DNA from: Chitinophagaceae bacterium UBA3430
GTDB taxonomy: Bacteria > Bacteroidota > Bacteroidia > Chitinophagales > Chitinophagaceae
Reading direction: 5' to 3'
DNA length: 22,788 bases
Assembly: GCA_002378975.1 (NCBI GenBank)
Contig: DFST01000019.1
Span: forward strand, 10,361-33,148
Part shown: positions 1-7,034 of the stretch, piece after piece
How the letters are laid out: the number at the start of each line of letters is the position of its first letter
Position numbering within the stretch: the stretch's first letter is position 1
Notes under the pieces: model-generated
What the model was told of the DNA's origin: nothing
The model's database searches: none
What the model saw: the letters and a program-made list of their open reading frames with translations, nothing else
Made by a program: the position numbers and the translations under genes

Positions 1-234
1 TTCGATCGAGGAAAATCTTTTATGGCTTGGAGAAGCGGCCTACCGAAATCAGTTCCCGTGCATGACATCGCCATTCAAGCACGCGACAATGAGATCGTTT
101 TGGGTACACACGGACGCAGTTTGTACGTTGCCAAATTGGAGGATGTACAAAAATTGAAACAGGACCCGGATTGGATGAAAAAGAAACCGGCACCCAAAAA
201 AGAAAAACGAAATAACTGGGAAGAGGAAGATTAA
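1..234 (+). CDS. BNR/sortilin-type repeat protein, C-terminal end (partial)
   Basis: The reading frame is open from base 1 and ends at TAA 232-234, so only the last 77 residues are present. The segment VHDIAIQARDNEIVLGTHGRS followed by LYV is the closing blade typical of the large WD40/YVTN/BNR-like (VPS10/sortilin-like) proteins that are common in Bacteroidota and often annotated as glycosyl hydrolases. The tail after it is rich in Lys, Pro and Glu (KKKPAPKKEKR, then WEEED) and looks disordered. An ATG at 22 lies inside the domain and is not the real start. The stop overlaps the stop of aroQ on the other strand (231-234), so the genes meet tail to tail with no spacer. The family call rests on this last blade only; catalytic function cannot be judged. 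Confidence 0.7.
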   Translation, partial: FDRGKSFMAWRSGLPKSVPVHDIAIQARDNEIVLGTHGRSLYVAKLEDVQKLKQDPDWMKKKPAPKKEKRNNWEEED

Positions 235-665
235 GACGATGGCGAAAGGGATTGCTTGAGATGTAGCAAAGCCAATTCATATCCCTGTAGTCCTAAGCCG
301 GCGATCGTGCCTTTGGCAACACCGCTGATGTAGGAGATCTGTCGAAAATCTTCGCGGGCATGCACGTTGCTGATGTGCACTTCGATTACCGGAGCGGGAA
401 TGGCGGAAACAGCATCGCGCAGCGCCACCGAAGTATGTGTGTAACCACCCGGATTGAAAATAATTCCATCCGCTTCGAAACCCTGTCGTTGGATCTCGTT
501 GATTAATTCTCCTTCTACGTTTGACTGATAATACTGGATGTCAACCTCAGGATATCGACTCCGAAGGGAAGTAAGATAGTCTTCGAAGGTTTGATGCCCG
601 TATACCTCCGGCTCTCGCTTGCCGAGCAGATTCAGGTTGGGTCCGTTGAGGATGGCGATCTTCAT
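231..665 (-). CDS. aroQ: 3-dehydroquinate dehydratase, type II
   Basis: Third step of the shikimate pathway: dehydration of 3-dehydroquinate to 3-dehydroshikimate, cytoplasmic, normally a dodecamer. The 144-residue product has the family's usual length and its landmarks: N-terminal MKIAILNGPNLNLLG, the flexible active-site loop with Arg17 and Tyr22 (KREPEVYG), the FNPGGYTHTS segment at 70-79 with Asn71, and EVHISNVHARE at 95-105 with the expected catalytic His102, followed by Arg108. I chose the ATG at 665 because the family begins at MKIAILNGPN; the frame stays open to a TTG at 692, but those nine residues are not family-like and would overlap carA. carA ends 23 bases upstream, so the two are probably one transcript. 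Convergent with the BNR protein, stops overlapping. Confidence 0.95.
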   Translation of the reverse strand: MKIAILNGPNLNLLGKREPEVYGHQTFEDYLTSLRSRYPEVDIQYYQSNVEGELINEIQRQGFEADGIIFNPGGYTHTSVALRDAVSAIPAPVIEVHISNVHAREDFRQISYISGVAKGTIAGLGLQGYELALLHLKQSLSPSS

Positions 666-688
666 GCTTCGAATATACGATTGAGCGA

Positions 689-1789
689 TCAAGCGTGGGC
701 GCGAACCATATCGAGAAACTGATCGAAGAGGTAGCGACTATCGTGCGGTCCCGGCGTTGCCTCGGGGTGATATTGCACCGAAAAGGCTGGCTTGCCTTTT
801 ACGCGGATCCCTTCTATGGAACGATCGTTCAGGTTCACGTGTGTCACTTCGATGTGATCGGCTTTTTCGATCGAAGCCGGATCGACGCCGAAACCATGGT
901 TCTGAGTCGTGATCTCGGAGCGACCGGTGATCAGATTCTTGACCGGATGATTCAATCCGCGATGGCCATGATGCATCTTGAAAGTAGAAACTCCGTTCGC
1001 CAATGCCAGTAATTGATGACCGAGACAAATTCCGAACAGCGGCTTGTTCTTTTCGAGCAGGGTACGCACGGTTGAGATCGCATAATCCATCGGAGCCGGA
1101 TCACCGGGACCATTGGAGATGAAATAACCATGCGGCTGATACGCTTCCACTTCGGACAGGGGCGTTTTAGCGGGAAAAACTTTTACCTGAGCACCCCGTT
1201 CCACCATGCATTGGAGAATGTTCTTTTTCACACCATAATCCATGACGGCAATGCGAACGCCGGTATCTTCTCCTAAAACATAAGTTGCTTGTGTACTGAC
1301 CTTAGAGGCCAACTCCAGTCCATCCATATCGGGCACTGCTCCCAATTGTTTTTTTAAAGTTTCAATGTCGGTGGTCTCCGAAGAGATGATGCAATTCATC
1401 GCGCCTTTCTGACGAATGTGTTCAACCAGGGCCCGGGTATCTACACCGGTGATGGAAACCACGTTGTTGCTCTTGAGATAAGCATCAAGTGAGCCATCTG
1501 CCATTTTGCGAGAATACTGCGCTTCGAGATTGCGACCGATGAGTCCGTTGATCTTAACCGAATCCGATTCCACATCCGATTCTTTCACCCCATAATTGCC
1601 CACATGCGCCGTGTTCATAATCAGAATCTGTCCGAAATAGCTGGGATCGGTAAACACTTCTTGATAGCCCGTCATCCCGGTATTGAAACAAATCTCACCC
1701 GTGGTAGTTCCGATCGCCCCAAAGGCAAATCCGCGGGCCAGGGTTCCATCGGCGAGTAAAAGCACGGCAGGTTGAGCTGAAGTAGGCAT
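689..1789 (-). CDS. carA: Carbamoyl-phosphate synthase small (glutamine amidotransferase) subunit
   Basis: Hydrolyses glutamine and passes ammonia to the large subunit CarB to make carbamoyl phosphate for pyrimidines and arginine. The 366-residue product has the CarA N-terminal domain (LADGT at 12-16, GEICFNTGMTGYQEVFTDPSY at 31-51) and a class I amidotransferase domain from about residue 178. The catalytic triad is visible: Cys255 in FGICLGHQ, His341 and Glu343 in QYHPEATPGP. I start at the ATG at 1789 (MPTSAQPAVLLLADGT); the upstream TTG at 1822 adds eleven residues and lies within the putative -7 box. carB is not adjacent in this window. aroQ follows 23 bases downstream. A TAATTTTG promoter box lies about 30 bases before the start. 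Confidence 0.96.
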   Translation of the reverse strand: MPTSAQPAVLLLADGTLARGFAFGAIGTTTGEICFNTGMTGYQEVFTDPSYFGQILIMNTAHVGNYGVKESDVESDSVKINGLIGRNLEAQYSRKMADGSLDAYLKSNNVVSITGVDTRALVEHIRQKGAMNCIISSETTDIETLKKQLGAVPDMDGLELASKVSTQATYVLGEDTGVRIAVMDYGVKKNILQCMVERGAQVKVFPAKTPLSEVEAYQPHGYFISNGPGDPAPMDYAISTVRTLLEKNKPLFGICLGHQLLALANGVSTFKMHHGHRGLNHPVKNLITGRSEITTQNHGFGVDPASIEKADHIEVTHVNLNDRSIEGIRVKGKPAFSVQYHPEATPGPHDSRYLFDQFLDMVRAHA

Positions 1790-1971
1790 AATTGATGGGT
1801 TGGGTAAAAACAAATTGAGCAAAATTAATCCGAAACGGAATTAGAAACCGGAAAGATGTCCACATCCATTATCCCACCCTATCCGATTGATTTTGAAGGA
1901 AGTTGGCCGAAAATCATGAAAACAGAGCCTAATAAAGTAATCATATTAATAATATTTCAATCAATCCACGT
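1790..1971. other. AT-rich intergenic region upstream of carA
   Basis: Between the carA start and the small plus-strand ORF the DNA is AT-rich, especially 1919-1965 (AATAAAGTAATCATATTAAT and following). It holds the carA -7 box at 1820-1827. I see no hairpin with a T run, no repeat array and no convincing gene. With the doubtful ORF at 1972-2172 left out, 1790-2176 is the longest stretch without an assured gene in the window. Confidence 0.5.
1820..1827 (-). promoter_or_regulatory. Putative -7 box of carA-aroQ
   Basis: Read on the minus strand this is TAATTTTG, an exact match to the Bacteroidota -7 consensus TAnnTTTG, 30 bases upstream of the carA ATG. I find no good TTTG/TTG -33 element at the expected 17-21 base spacing, so the call rests on the -7 box and position alone. 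Confidence 0.4.
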
Positions 1972-2172
1972 TTGGCCCTGTTTCCGTTTTTGCTGGTCAT
2001 GCTGGTGGTGGGACTGCTTCTAGCCTACCCCGGCAATCCCCCGTCGTTGGGCAGTACAGTGGGAATCAATTGGGCAGGTACGGCCTGGATATTGACGGCA
2101 ACGGCCTTGCGCGTGAGTGAGGTAGAGGAGATCGTCGGAAAATACCTCAGTCAGCACGGCGAGAAGCGCTGA
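1972..2172 (+). CDS. Doubtful small membrane protein, TTG start
   Basis: I do not recognise this 66-codon ORF. It starts at TTG and has no ATG before or inside its first helix. Residues 3-21 (LFPFLLVMLVVGLLLAYP) would make a membrane helix and residues about 28-47 a weaker second one; the end is charged (VEEIVGKYLSQHGEKR). Codon choice (CTG, GTG, GCC, GGC) resembles real genes here, and the GC content rises sharply from the AT-rich DNA just before it, which argues for coding. Against it: rare start, no clear promoter, no family resemblance I can name, and it is the only plus-strand gene among minus-strand ones. It could be a real small protein or the remnant of a larger gene. The frame is open upstream only to 1936. 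Confidence 0.35.
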   Translation: MALFPFLLVMLVVGLLLAYPGNPPSLGSTVGINWAGTAWILTATALRVSEVEEIVGKYLSQHGEKR

Positions 2173-2176
2173 GCAA

Positions 2177-3220
2177 TCAGATCAAGGGTTCTTGCTGGGA
2201 TAGACAATGAAAACTGCCCAGTCCCCAAATGATGTCGGTTGAATCGATGCCGATCACATCCCGCGTTGGAAATGCTTCTTGAATGATTCGAAGCGCTTTT
2301 TCATCCCGATCGCTTCGGAAGGTGGGCACAATGACCGACTTGTTGGCAATGTAAAAATTGGCATAGGAACAAGGCAGGCGTTGATCTTCATAGACCAATT
2401 CTTCCGGCATCGGCAGTTCAATGATGTTGAGTGCTTTGCCATTCAGCAAGCGCATCTGCTGAAGCTGTTTCAGGTTATGTTGCAACAGCTCATAGTTCTC
2501 ATCCTGCTTATTCTCCTCCACCACGGTGAGCACGGTGTCTTCATTGACAAACCGTACCGTATCGTCGATGTGTCCGTCGGTATCGTCTCCTACGATTCCC
2601 TCATCAACCCACAACACTTGTTGCATGCCGTAGTAGTCGCATAAGTATTGTTCGATCTGCGATTGATTGAGATGCGGATTGCGGTTGGGATTCAACAAAC
2701 AAGCCGTAGAGGTCATCACCGTACCCGCTCCATTGAATTCTACCGAGCCGCCTTCCATCACGATGCCGGGATGGAAGACCGGGAGGTTGAATGCCTTCCC
2801 GATCAAGGTCGGGATCACATCATCCAGATCATAGGGCGGATATTTGTTGCCCCAGGCATTGTATCCCCAATCCACAATCACTTTTTTCTGATCGGCATTT
2901 GGGTTTATAAGAAAAGCCGGACCATGATCGCGACACCAAGCATCGTTCGTCGGATGAAAAAAGAAATCAACCAGCGAAAGATCCACCGATTCTTTTTCCA
3001 AACAAGAGATAGCAAATGATTTCATCGCCTCATCCCCGACGTTGATGCAAACCCGCTCGCCCTTCGTGAGTTCTTTGATGAACTTGGCATAGGACGGAAA
3101 GATCGTATGGATCTTCCCGGGCCAGGAGGCTTCTTTATGCGGCCAACTAAGCCAAGTAGCCCGATGCGGTGCAAACTCAGCAGGAAAAAAATAGCCTAAC
3201 TCTCTTGGTGTCTTTTCCAA
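2177..3220 (-). CDS. aguA: Agmatine deiminase
   Basis: Hydrolyses agmatine to N-carbamoylputrescine and ammonia, a step of the arginine decarboxylase route to putrescine. The 347-residue product is of usual length for the porphyromonas-type peptidyl-arginine deiminase family. Visible landmarks: LGYFFPAEFAPHRATWLSWP at 8-27, NDAWCRDHGP at 92-101, MEGGSVEFNGAG at 155-166, DDTDGHIDD at 212-220 with catalytic His217, and GLGSFHCLSQQEP with nucleophile Cys339. There is no ATG anywhere near the N-terminus; the family begins at ETPRELGY-like sequence, so the TTG at 3220 is the start, and a stop codon lies only seven codons upstream. The neighbour upstream, aguB, performs the next reaction. A heptamer repeat array fills the gap between them. 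Confidence 0.93.
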   Translation of the reverse strand: MEKTPRELGYFFPAEFAPHRATWLSWPHKEASWPGKIHTIFPSYAKFIKELTKGERVCINVGDEAMKSFAISCLEKESVDLSLVDFFFHPTNDAWCRDHGPAFLINPNADQKKVIVDWGYNAWGNKYPPYDLDDVIPTLIGKAFNLPVFHPGIVMEGGSVEFNGAGTVMTSTACLLNPNRNPHLNQSQIEQYLCDYYGMQQVLWVDEGIVGDDTDGHIDDTVRFVNEDTVLTVVEENKQDENYELLQHNLKQLQQMRLLNGKALNIIELPMPEELVYEDQRLPCSYANFYIANKSVIVPTFRSDRDEKALRIIQEAFPTRDVIGIDSTDIIWGLGSFHCLSQQEPLI

Positions 3221-3223
3221 ACT

Positions 3224-3321
3224 ATTAAACTTTAAACACTAAACAATCTCAACGCTCAACTCTCATCCCTCAACCCTCTATTCATCCTTCACCTTTCAAC
3301 CTTCATCTCTCATTGCTCATC
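3224..3321 (-). repeat. Degenerate heptamer array between aguB and aguA
   Basis: On the plus strand the DNA falls into 7-base units of the form NYTMAWC: ATTAAAC, TTTAAAC, ACTAAAC, then AATCTCAAC (9 bases), GCTCAAC, TCTCATC, CCTCAAC, then a 12-base irregular unit (3275-3286), CTTCACC, TTTCAAC, CTTCATC, TCTCATT, GCTCATC. That is eleven heptamers and two longer units. The last two units lie inside the 3' end of aguB and supply its final codons and stop. Similar arrays occur at 9252-9335 and 11191-11233. The array may carry no function beyond spacing; no terminator-like hairpin is evident in it. Confidence 0.75.
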
Positions 3322-4185
3322 CAAATACCGCTTCGTAATTGGCTCATACGAATCAATGCGACGATCGCGCAAGAAAGGCCAATGCGTGCGGTAACGATCA
3401 CTATCGGCCAAATCGATCTTCAACACCTTGGTTTCTTCCTGATCGTGGGAGCCTTGATACAACACGGTGCCAAACGGATTAGACACGAAGGATCCGCCCC
3501 AGAATTTCATGGCGCCGTTCTGCTCAAATCCGACCCGATTCACGCTGACCACATGCACGCCATTGGCCACGGCGTGGCTGCGTTGGATGGTTTGCCAGGC
3601 ATTGTATTGCTCGACGTTGGTCGTCTCTTCCTGGCTGGTGGCCCAACCGATGGCTGTGGGATAGAACAAGATTTCGGCTCCCATGAGCGCTGTAATGCGG
3701 GCTGCTTCCGGATACCATTGATCCCAACAGATCAGTACCCCAATCGTGGCATACTTCGTCTTCCAAACTTTATAACCTAGATCACCCGGCGTGAAATAGA
3801 ATTTCTCGTAATAGGCCGGATCGTCGGGAATGTGCATTTTCCGGTATTTGCCCAGATAGCTTCCATCCGCATCGATTACCGCCGTGGTGTTGTGATAAAG
3901 TCCTTCTGCGCGTTTCTCAAACAGTGAAGCGATGATCACTACGTTGAGTTCTTTGGCCAGTGGCTGAAGTGCTTCCGTGGAAGGACCAGGAATCGGTTCA
4001 GCCAGTTGAAAATTGTCGTGATCTTCCACGTCGCAGAAATAGAGCGACGTAAAGAGTTCTTGTAAGCAGACGATCTGCGCGCCTTGTGCGGCAGCTTGGC
4101 GAATGCCTGCGATGGCTTTTTGCATATTCTCCGATCTAGAGGCGGAGCAGCTCATTTGTACGAGTCCGACGGAAACGTTGCGCAT
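3310..4185 (-). CDS. aguB: N-carbamoylputrescine amidohydrolase
   Basis: Nitrilase-superfamily enzyme that hydrolyses N-carbamoylputrescine to putrescine, CO2 and ammonia, directly after the AguA step. The 291-residue product has the family length and catalytic triad: Glu43 (LQELF), Lys116 (KYRKMHIPDDP) and Cys153 (LICWDQWYPE). The DPAYYEKFYFTPGD segment at 122-135 is characteristic of the N-carbamoylputrescine branch rather than of other nitrilase relatives. The ATG at 4185 begins MRNVSVGLVQMSCS, as expected. It is followed by aguA 89 bases downstream, so both are probably co-transcribed; the gap is a heptamer repeat array that runs into the last codons of this gene (Asp-Glu-Gln-stop). A TATTTTTG -7 box lies 16 bases before the start, separating it from the ribosomal operon. 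Confidence 0.94.
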   Translation of the reverse strand: MRNVSVGLVQMSCSASRSENMQKAIAGIRQAAAQGAQIVCLQELFTSLYFCDVEDHDNFQLAEPIPGPSTEALQPLAKELNVVIIASLFEKRAEGLYHNTTAVIDADGSYLGKYRKMHIPDDPAYYEKFYFTPGDLGYKVWKTKYATIGVLICWDQWYPEAARITALMGAEILFYPTAIGWATSQEETTNVEQYNAWQTIQRSHAVANGVHVVSVNRVGFEQNGAMKFWGGSFVSNPFGTVLYQGSHDQEETKVLKIDLADSDRYRTHWPFLRDRRIDSYEPITKRYLDEQ

Positions 4186-4201
4186 AATTGAAATTGAGTG
4201 T

Positions 4202-4209
4202 CAAAAATA
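4202..4209 (-). promoter_or_regulatory. Putative -7 box of aguB-aguA
   Basis: On the minus strand TATTTTTG, an exact TAnnTTTG match, 16 bases before the aguB ATG and just downstream of the rplQ terminator. No clear -33 element at 17-21 bases; the upstream CAA at 4222-4224 is too near. Confidence 0.45.
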
Positions 4210-4233
4210 AACAACCACGGACAAGCCGGGCAT

Positions 4234-4262
4234 AAAAAATCCCGACACAAGGGTGTCGGGAT
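4234..4262 (-). terminator. Rho-independent terminator after rplQ
   Basis: A perfect 10-bp inverted repeat, ATCCCGACAC (4239-4248) and GTGTCGGGAT (4253-4262), with a 4-base loop. On the minus strand it is followed by a run of six T (4239-4234). It lies 20 bases past the rplQ stop and closes the alpha operon before the aguB promoter. Confidence 0.92.
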
Positions 4263-4282
4263 CGTTGATGTTTTTCGAATGA

Positions 4283-4765
4283 TTATTCAGCCGCATCGGC
4301 AGCAGGTGCTTCAGGAGCAGCTGTTTCTGCCTTCTTCTTGGCTGCACCGGAACGACGGGTTTTCTTGGCGGGGGCTTTGGCCTCTGCCGCACCTTTTCCG
4401 TAGATCTCGTTGAAGTCGACCAATTCGATCAGGGCTGTTTCGGCGTTGTCGCCGGGACGAGCACCCAATTTGATGATGCGGGTATAACCACCGGGACGGC
4501 CGCCTACTTTCTCAGCGACAGCTCCGAACAGTTCTTTGATGGCTTCTTTGTCACCCAGGTAGCTGAAAACCACCCGACGCTGATGCGTGGTGTTCTCTTT
4601 GGCCTTGGTGATCAGGGGCTCCACGTATACGCGCAAGGCCTTGGCCTTAGCAGTGGTGGTTACGATCCGCTTGTATTGGATCAGTTGGCAGGCCAGGTTG
4701 CTCAGCAACGCCTCGCGGTGTGCTTTGGTCCGGCTCAGGTTTTTGACTTTGTCTCCGTGACGCAT
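4283..4765 (-). CDS. rplQ: 50S ribosomal protein L17
   Basis: Large-subunit protein near the exit tunnel. The N-terminus MRHGDKVKNLSRTKAHREAL, the LITKAKE segment and GGRPGGYTRIIKLG, then ETALIELVDF, are standard L17. The product is 160 residues; the core ends near residue 125 (FNEIYGK) and is followed by an Ala/Lys/Glu-rich, probably disordered tail of about 35 residues, as is usual in Bacteroidota L17. It is the last gene of the alpha operon, 67 bases after rpoA, followed by a strong terminator. Confidence 0.97.
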   Translation of the reverse strand: MRHGDKVKNLSRTKAHREALLSNLACQLIQYKRIVTTTAKAKALRVYVEPLITKAKENTTHQRRVVFSYLGDKEAIKELFGAVAEKVGGRPGGYTRIIKLGARPGDNAETALIELVDFNEIYGKGAAEAKAPAKKTRRSGAAKKKAETAAPEAPAADAAE

Positions 4766-4832
4766 GTTGTTTGTTTGACGGGTTTATAAAATTCGGCTGC
4801 ACCGTGTCAGGAATTACAGCCTACTAGCTTAC

Positions 4833-5834
4833 TTAGATCTCGCTGACATCGATACCGAGCTTCGGCAAGTCCATACCGAAATGCAAGCCGCGCTCAGTCA
4901 GCACTTGCTCGATCTCGGAGAGAGACTTCTGTCCGAAGTTGCGGAACTTCATCAGGTCTTCCTGCTCGTATTGTACCAGCTCGCTCAGCGAGTTGATCTT
5001 AGCGGCTTTCAGACAGTTGAAGGCGCGAACGGAGAGGTCCAGGTCCTCCAGCGGAGTCTTCAACACCTTGCGGAGTTGGAGGGTTTGCTCATCGACCAGG
5101 TCTTCTTTCTTCTCTTCTTTGTTGTCGAAGGTGATGTTCTCATCGGTGATGATCATCAAGTGCTGGATCAGAATGCGCGAAGCTTGTTTCACGGCTTCTT
5201 CCGGATGGATGGTTCCATCGGTAGAAACTTCCATGAGAAGTTTTTCGAAGTCGGTGCGTTGCTCCACACGGGTATTCTCGATCGTGTACTTCACGTTCTT
5301 GATGGGCGTGAAGATGGAATCGATGGGAATGTATCCAGTCGGTGCATCCTTGACTTTGTTGTCTTCAGCAGGTACGTATCCACGACCTTTACCGATGGTC
5401 AACTCGATCTCCAGTTTAGAGGAGCTATCGAGCGTACAGATCAGCAATTCGGGGTTCATGACCTGGAAGGAAGCCGATGCATCACCGATCATACCGGCGT
5501 TGAATTCAGTCTTGTTCTTGATGGTCAGATTGATCTTGTCTTGCGCGATGTCGTGATCTCCTTTCTTCTTGAAGCGCACTTGCTTCAGATTCAGAAAGAT
5601 CTCCACCACGTCTTCGCTGACACCCTTCAGGGTAGCGAATTCGTGCTCAACACCTTCGATCTTCACGCCCACGATGGCATAGCCTTCGAGGGAGTTCAGC
5701 AATACGCGGCGCAGCGCATTACCAATGGTAACACCATATCCGGGCTCCAGCGGACGGAATTCGAATTGAGCTTCGAAATCAGTCGCTTTCTGCAGGATGA
5801 TCTTATCGGGTTTTTGAAAATTCAGGATTGCCAT
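4833..5834 (-). CDS. rpoA: RNA polymerase alpha subunit
   Basis: Assembly scaffold and promoter-contact subunit of RNA polymerase. The 333-residue product has the N-terminal dimerisation domain (PLEPGYGVTIGNALRRVLLNS at 28-48, LEGYAIVGVKIEGVEHEF), a linker around 235-255 rich in Lys and Glu, and the C-terminal domain with LDLSVRAFNCLKAAKINSL and FGQKSLSEIEQVL, the helix-hairpin-helix part that binds UP elements and activators. The start at the ATG at 5834 gives MAILNFQKPDKI, as in other Bacteroidota. It lies between rpsD (50 bases upstream) and rplQ (67 bases downstream) in the usual alpha-operon order. A 322-codon frame open on the opposite strand is a shadow. Confidence 0.98.
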   Translation of the reverse strand: MAILNFQKPDKIILQKATDFEAQFEFRPLEPGYGVTIGNALRRVLLNSLEGYAIVGVKIEGVEHEFATLKGVSEDVVEIFLNLKQVRFKKKGDHDIAQDKINLTIKNKTEFNAGMIGDASASFQVMNPELLICTLDSSSKLEIELTIGKGRGYVPAEDNKVKDAPTGYIPIDSIFTPIKNVKYTIENTRVEQRTDFEKLLMEVSTDGTIHPEEAVKQASRILIQHLMIITDENITFDNKEEKKEDLVDEQTLQLRKVLKTPLEDLDLSVRAFNCLKAAKINSLSELVQYEQEDLMKFRNFGQKSLSEIEQVLTERGLHFGMDLPKLGIDVSEI

Positions 5835-5884
5835 GTTTTTTCCGTTTGAGTTTGGGAAGAGGGGTTGAATTCAGGCTCCATCAA

Positions 5885-6490
5885 TTATTTGGAGTACAAC
5901 TCGACGATGAGCTGTTCTTTGATGGTTTCCGGTACCGCGTCGCGCTCCGGATAGGCCAAGAAGGTTCCTTTGAACTCGGTCTCGCTCCAATCCACCCAGC
6001 TAAACTTGGGATTCTTGGCACGAACCATGCTCTGAATGCTGGAACGTTCGCGGCTTCCTTCTTTAACCATCACCACATCTCCGGGCTTCAGGGAGAAAGA
6101 AGGTACGTTGACCACCTCTCCGTTCACCTCGATGTGTTTGTGGCTGACCAGCTGACGAGCAGCAGGACGAGAAGGGGCGATACCCATGCGGAAGATCGCA
6201 TTGTCGAGACGAGCCTCGAGCAATTTGATCAGGTTCTCACCGGTTGCTCCCTTGCGACGAGCAGCTTCTTCAAATGTTTTACGGAATTGACGCTCCAGTA
6301 CCCCGTAGGTATACTTAGCTTTTTGCTTTTCGCGCAATTGCAACGCGAATTCACCCAGGGTTTTGCGCTTACGCTTTTCCCCGTGTTGACCGGGAGGATT
6401 GCTGTTCTTCCCCAGCCATTTTCCATTTCCCAGAATGGGCTCCCCGAAAATGCGGGAGATCTTGGTCTTTGGACCTTTGTACCGTGCCAT
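5885..6490 (-). CDS. rpsD: 30S ribosomal protein S4
   Basis: Primary 16S rRNA-binding protein and, in other bacteria, the translational repressor of its own operon. The 201-residue product begins MARYKGPKTKISRIFGEPI and contains the S4 RNA-binding domain (RLDNAIFRMGIAPSRPAARQ, then LVSHKHIEVNGEVVNVPS), ending in IVELYSK. It has no zinc-binding cysteines at the N-terminus, so it is the zinc-free form. The gap before it (6491-6623, 133 bases) is much longer than most gaps in this operon and holds hairpins, which is of interest given S4's known autoregulatory role. Confidence 0.97.
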   Translation of the reverse strand: MARYKGPKTKISRIFGEPILGNGKWLGKNSNPPGQHGEKRKRKTLGEFALQLREKQKAKYTYGVLERQFRKTFEEAARRKGATGENLIKLLEARLDNAIFRMGIAPSRPAARQLVSHKHIEVNGEVVNVPSFSLKPGDVVMVKEGSRERSSIQSMVRAKNPKFSWVDWSETEFKGTFLAYPERDAVPETIKEQLIVELYSK

Positions 6491-6623
6491 GTTTGTTGTT
6501 CATTTAAGCTTTTTTAGAAACCGGCATCTCGATCCGTAAAAAGCTTTGAAAAAATTAATCGGATGCCCTTTGTTGAAATGAAACCAGACAGGCTATGTCA
6601 GTGAGCGGCCGAAGCCACTCGGG
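6491..6623 (-). promoter_or_regulatory. Structured gap before rpsD, candidate S4 leader RNA
   Basis: In the transcribed (minus) direction this 133-base gap starts with a hairpin right after the rpsK stop: GAGTGGC (6620-6614), loop TTCG, GCCGCTC (6609-6603), seven pairs including one G-U and a UUCG tetraloop. Closer to rpsD are two interleaved inverted repeats: AAGCTTTTT (6506-6514) with AAAAAGCTT (6538-6546), and GGCATC (6523-6528) with GATGCC (6562-6567). The second repeat has one arm in the loop of the first and one outside, a pseudoknot-like arrangement. No -7 box is seen. S4 autoregulation through an mRNA pseudoknot is established in E. coli; that this gap does the same is inference. Confidence 0.4.
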
Positions 6624-7034
6624 TTACACGCGACGTTTCTTCGGAGGACGACAGCCATTGTGTGGCATAGGCGTCACGTCCTTAATCATCACGATCTCAA
6701 TTCCATTCTGAGAAAGCGAGCGAATCGCACCCTCACGACCGGAACCTGGACCTTTAACATACACATCCACGCGCTTCAAGCCCGCATCCGTCGCTGTTTT
6801 CGCAGCATCGGCGGCAGCCATCTGAGCAGCATAAGGTGTATTCTTCTTAGAACCGCGGAATCCCATTTTACCGGCGCTGCTCCAAGAGATCAGCTGGCCA
6901 CTTTTGTTGGTCAGACTGACGATGATGTTGTTGAATGTGGCTGAGATATGGGCGTCTCCGTAGGCGTCCACCTTTACCACTCGTTTCTTTGCAGCTGCTT
7001 TGGCGCTGGGCTGCTGTTGTTGTGCTTTTGCCAT
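6624..7034 (-). CDS. rpsK: 30S ribosomal protein S11
   Basis: Small-subunit platform protein near the 3' end of 16S rRNA. The 136-residue product has a Gln/Ala/Lys-rich N-terminal extension, then the standard core: AHISATFNNIIVSLTNKSG, SWSSAGKMGFRGSKKNTPYA, VYVKGPGSGREGAIRSL, and the end DVTPMPHNGCRPPKKRRV. The start is the ATG at 7034. The gene lies between rpsM and rpsD in the usual order, but with long gaps on both sides (147 and 133 bases). Confidence 0.98.
   Translation of the reverse strand: MAKAQQQQPSAKAAAKKRVVKVDAYGDAHISATFNNIIVSLTNKSGQLISWSSAGKMGFRGSKKNTPYAAQMAAADAAKTATDAGLKRVDVYVKGPGSGREGAIRSLSQNGIEIVMIKDVTPMPHNGCRPPKKRRV

Noticed and set aside
666..692. Extension of aroQ to a TTG at 692
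   Set aside because: Adds nine residues absent from the family and overlaps the carA stop.
3224..3321. CRISPR array
   Set aside because: Units are 7 bases without spacers and no cas genes are present.
4881..5849. A 322-codon ORF on the plus strand opposite rpoA
   Set aside because: It mirrors rpoA, which is certain; the product has no recognisable domain and no promoter. Long antisense frames are expected opposite genes with strong codon bias.
5828..6517. A 229-codon ORF on the plus strand opposite rpsD
   Set aside because: Shadow of rpsD with no family resemblance.
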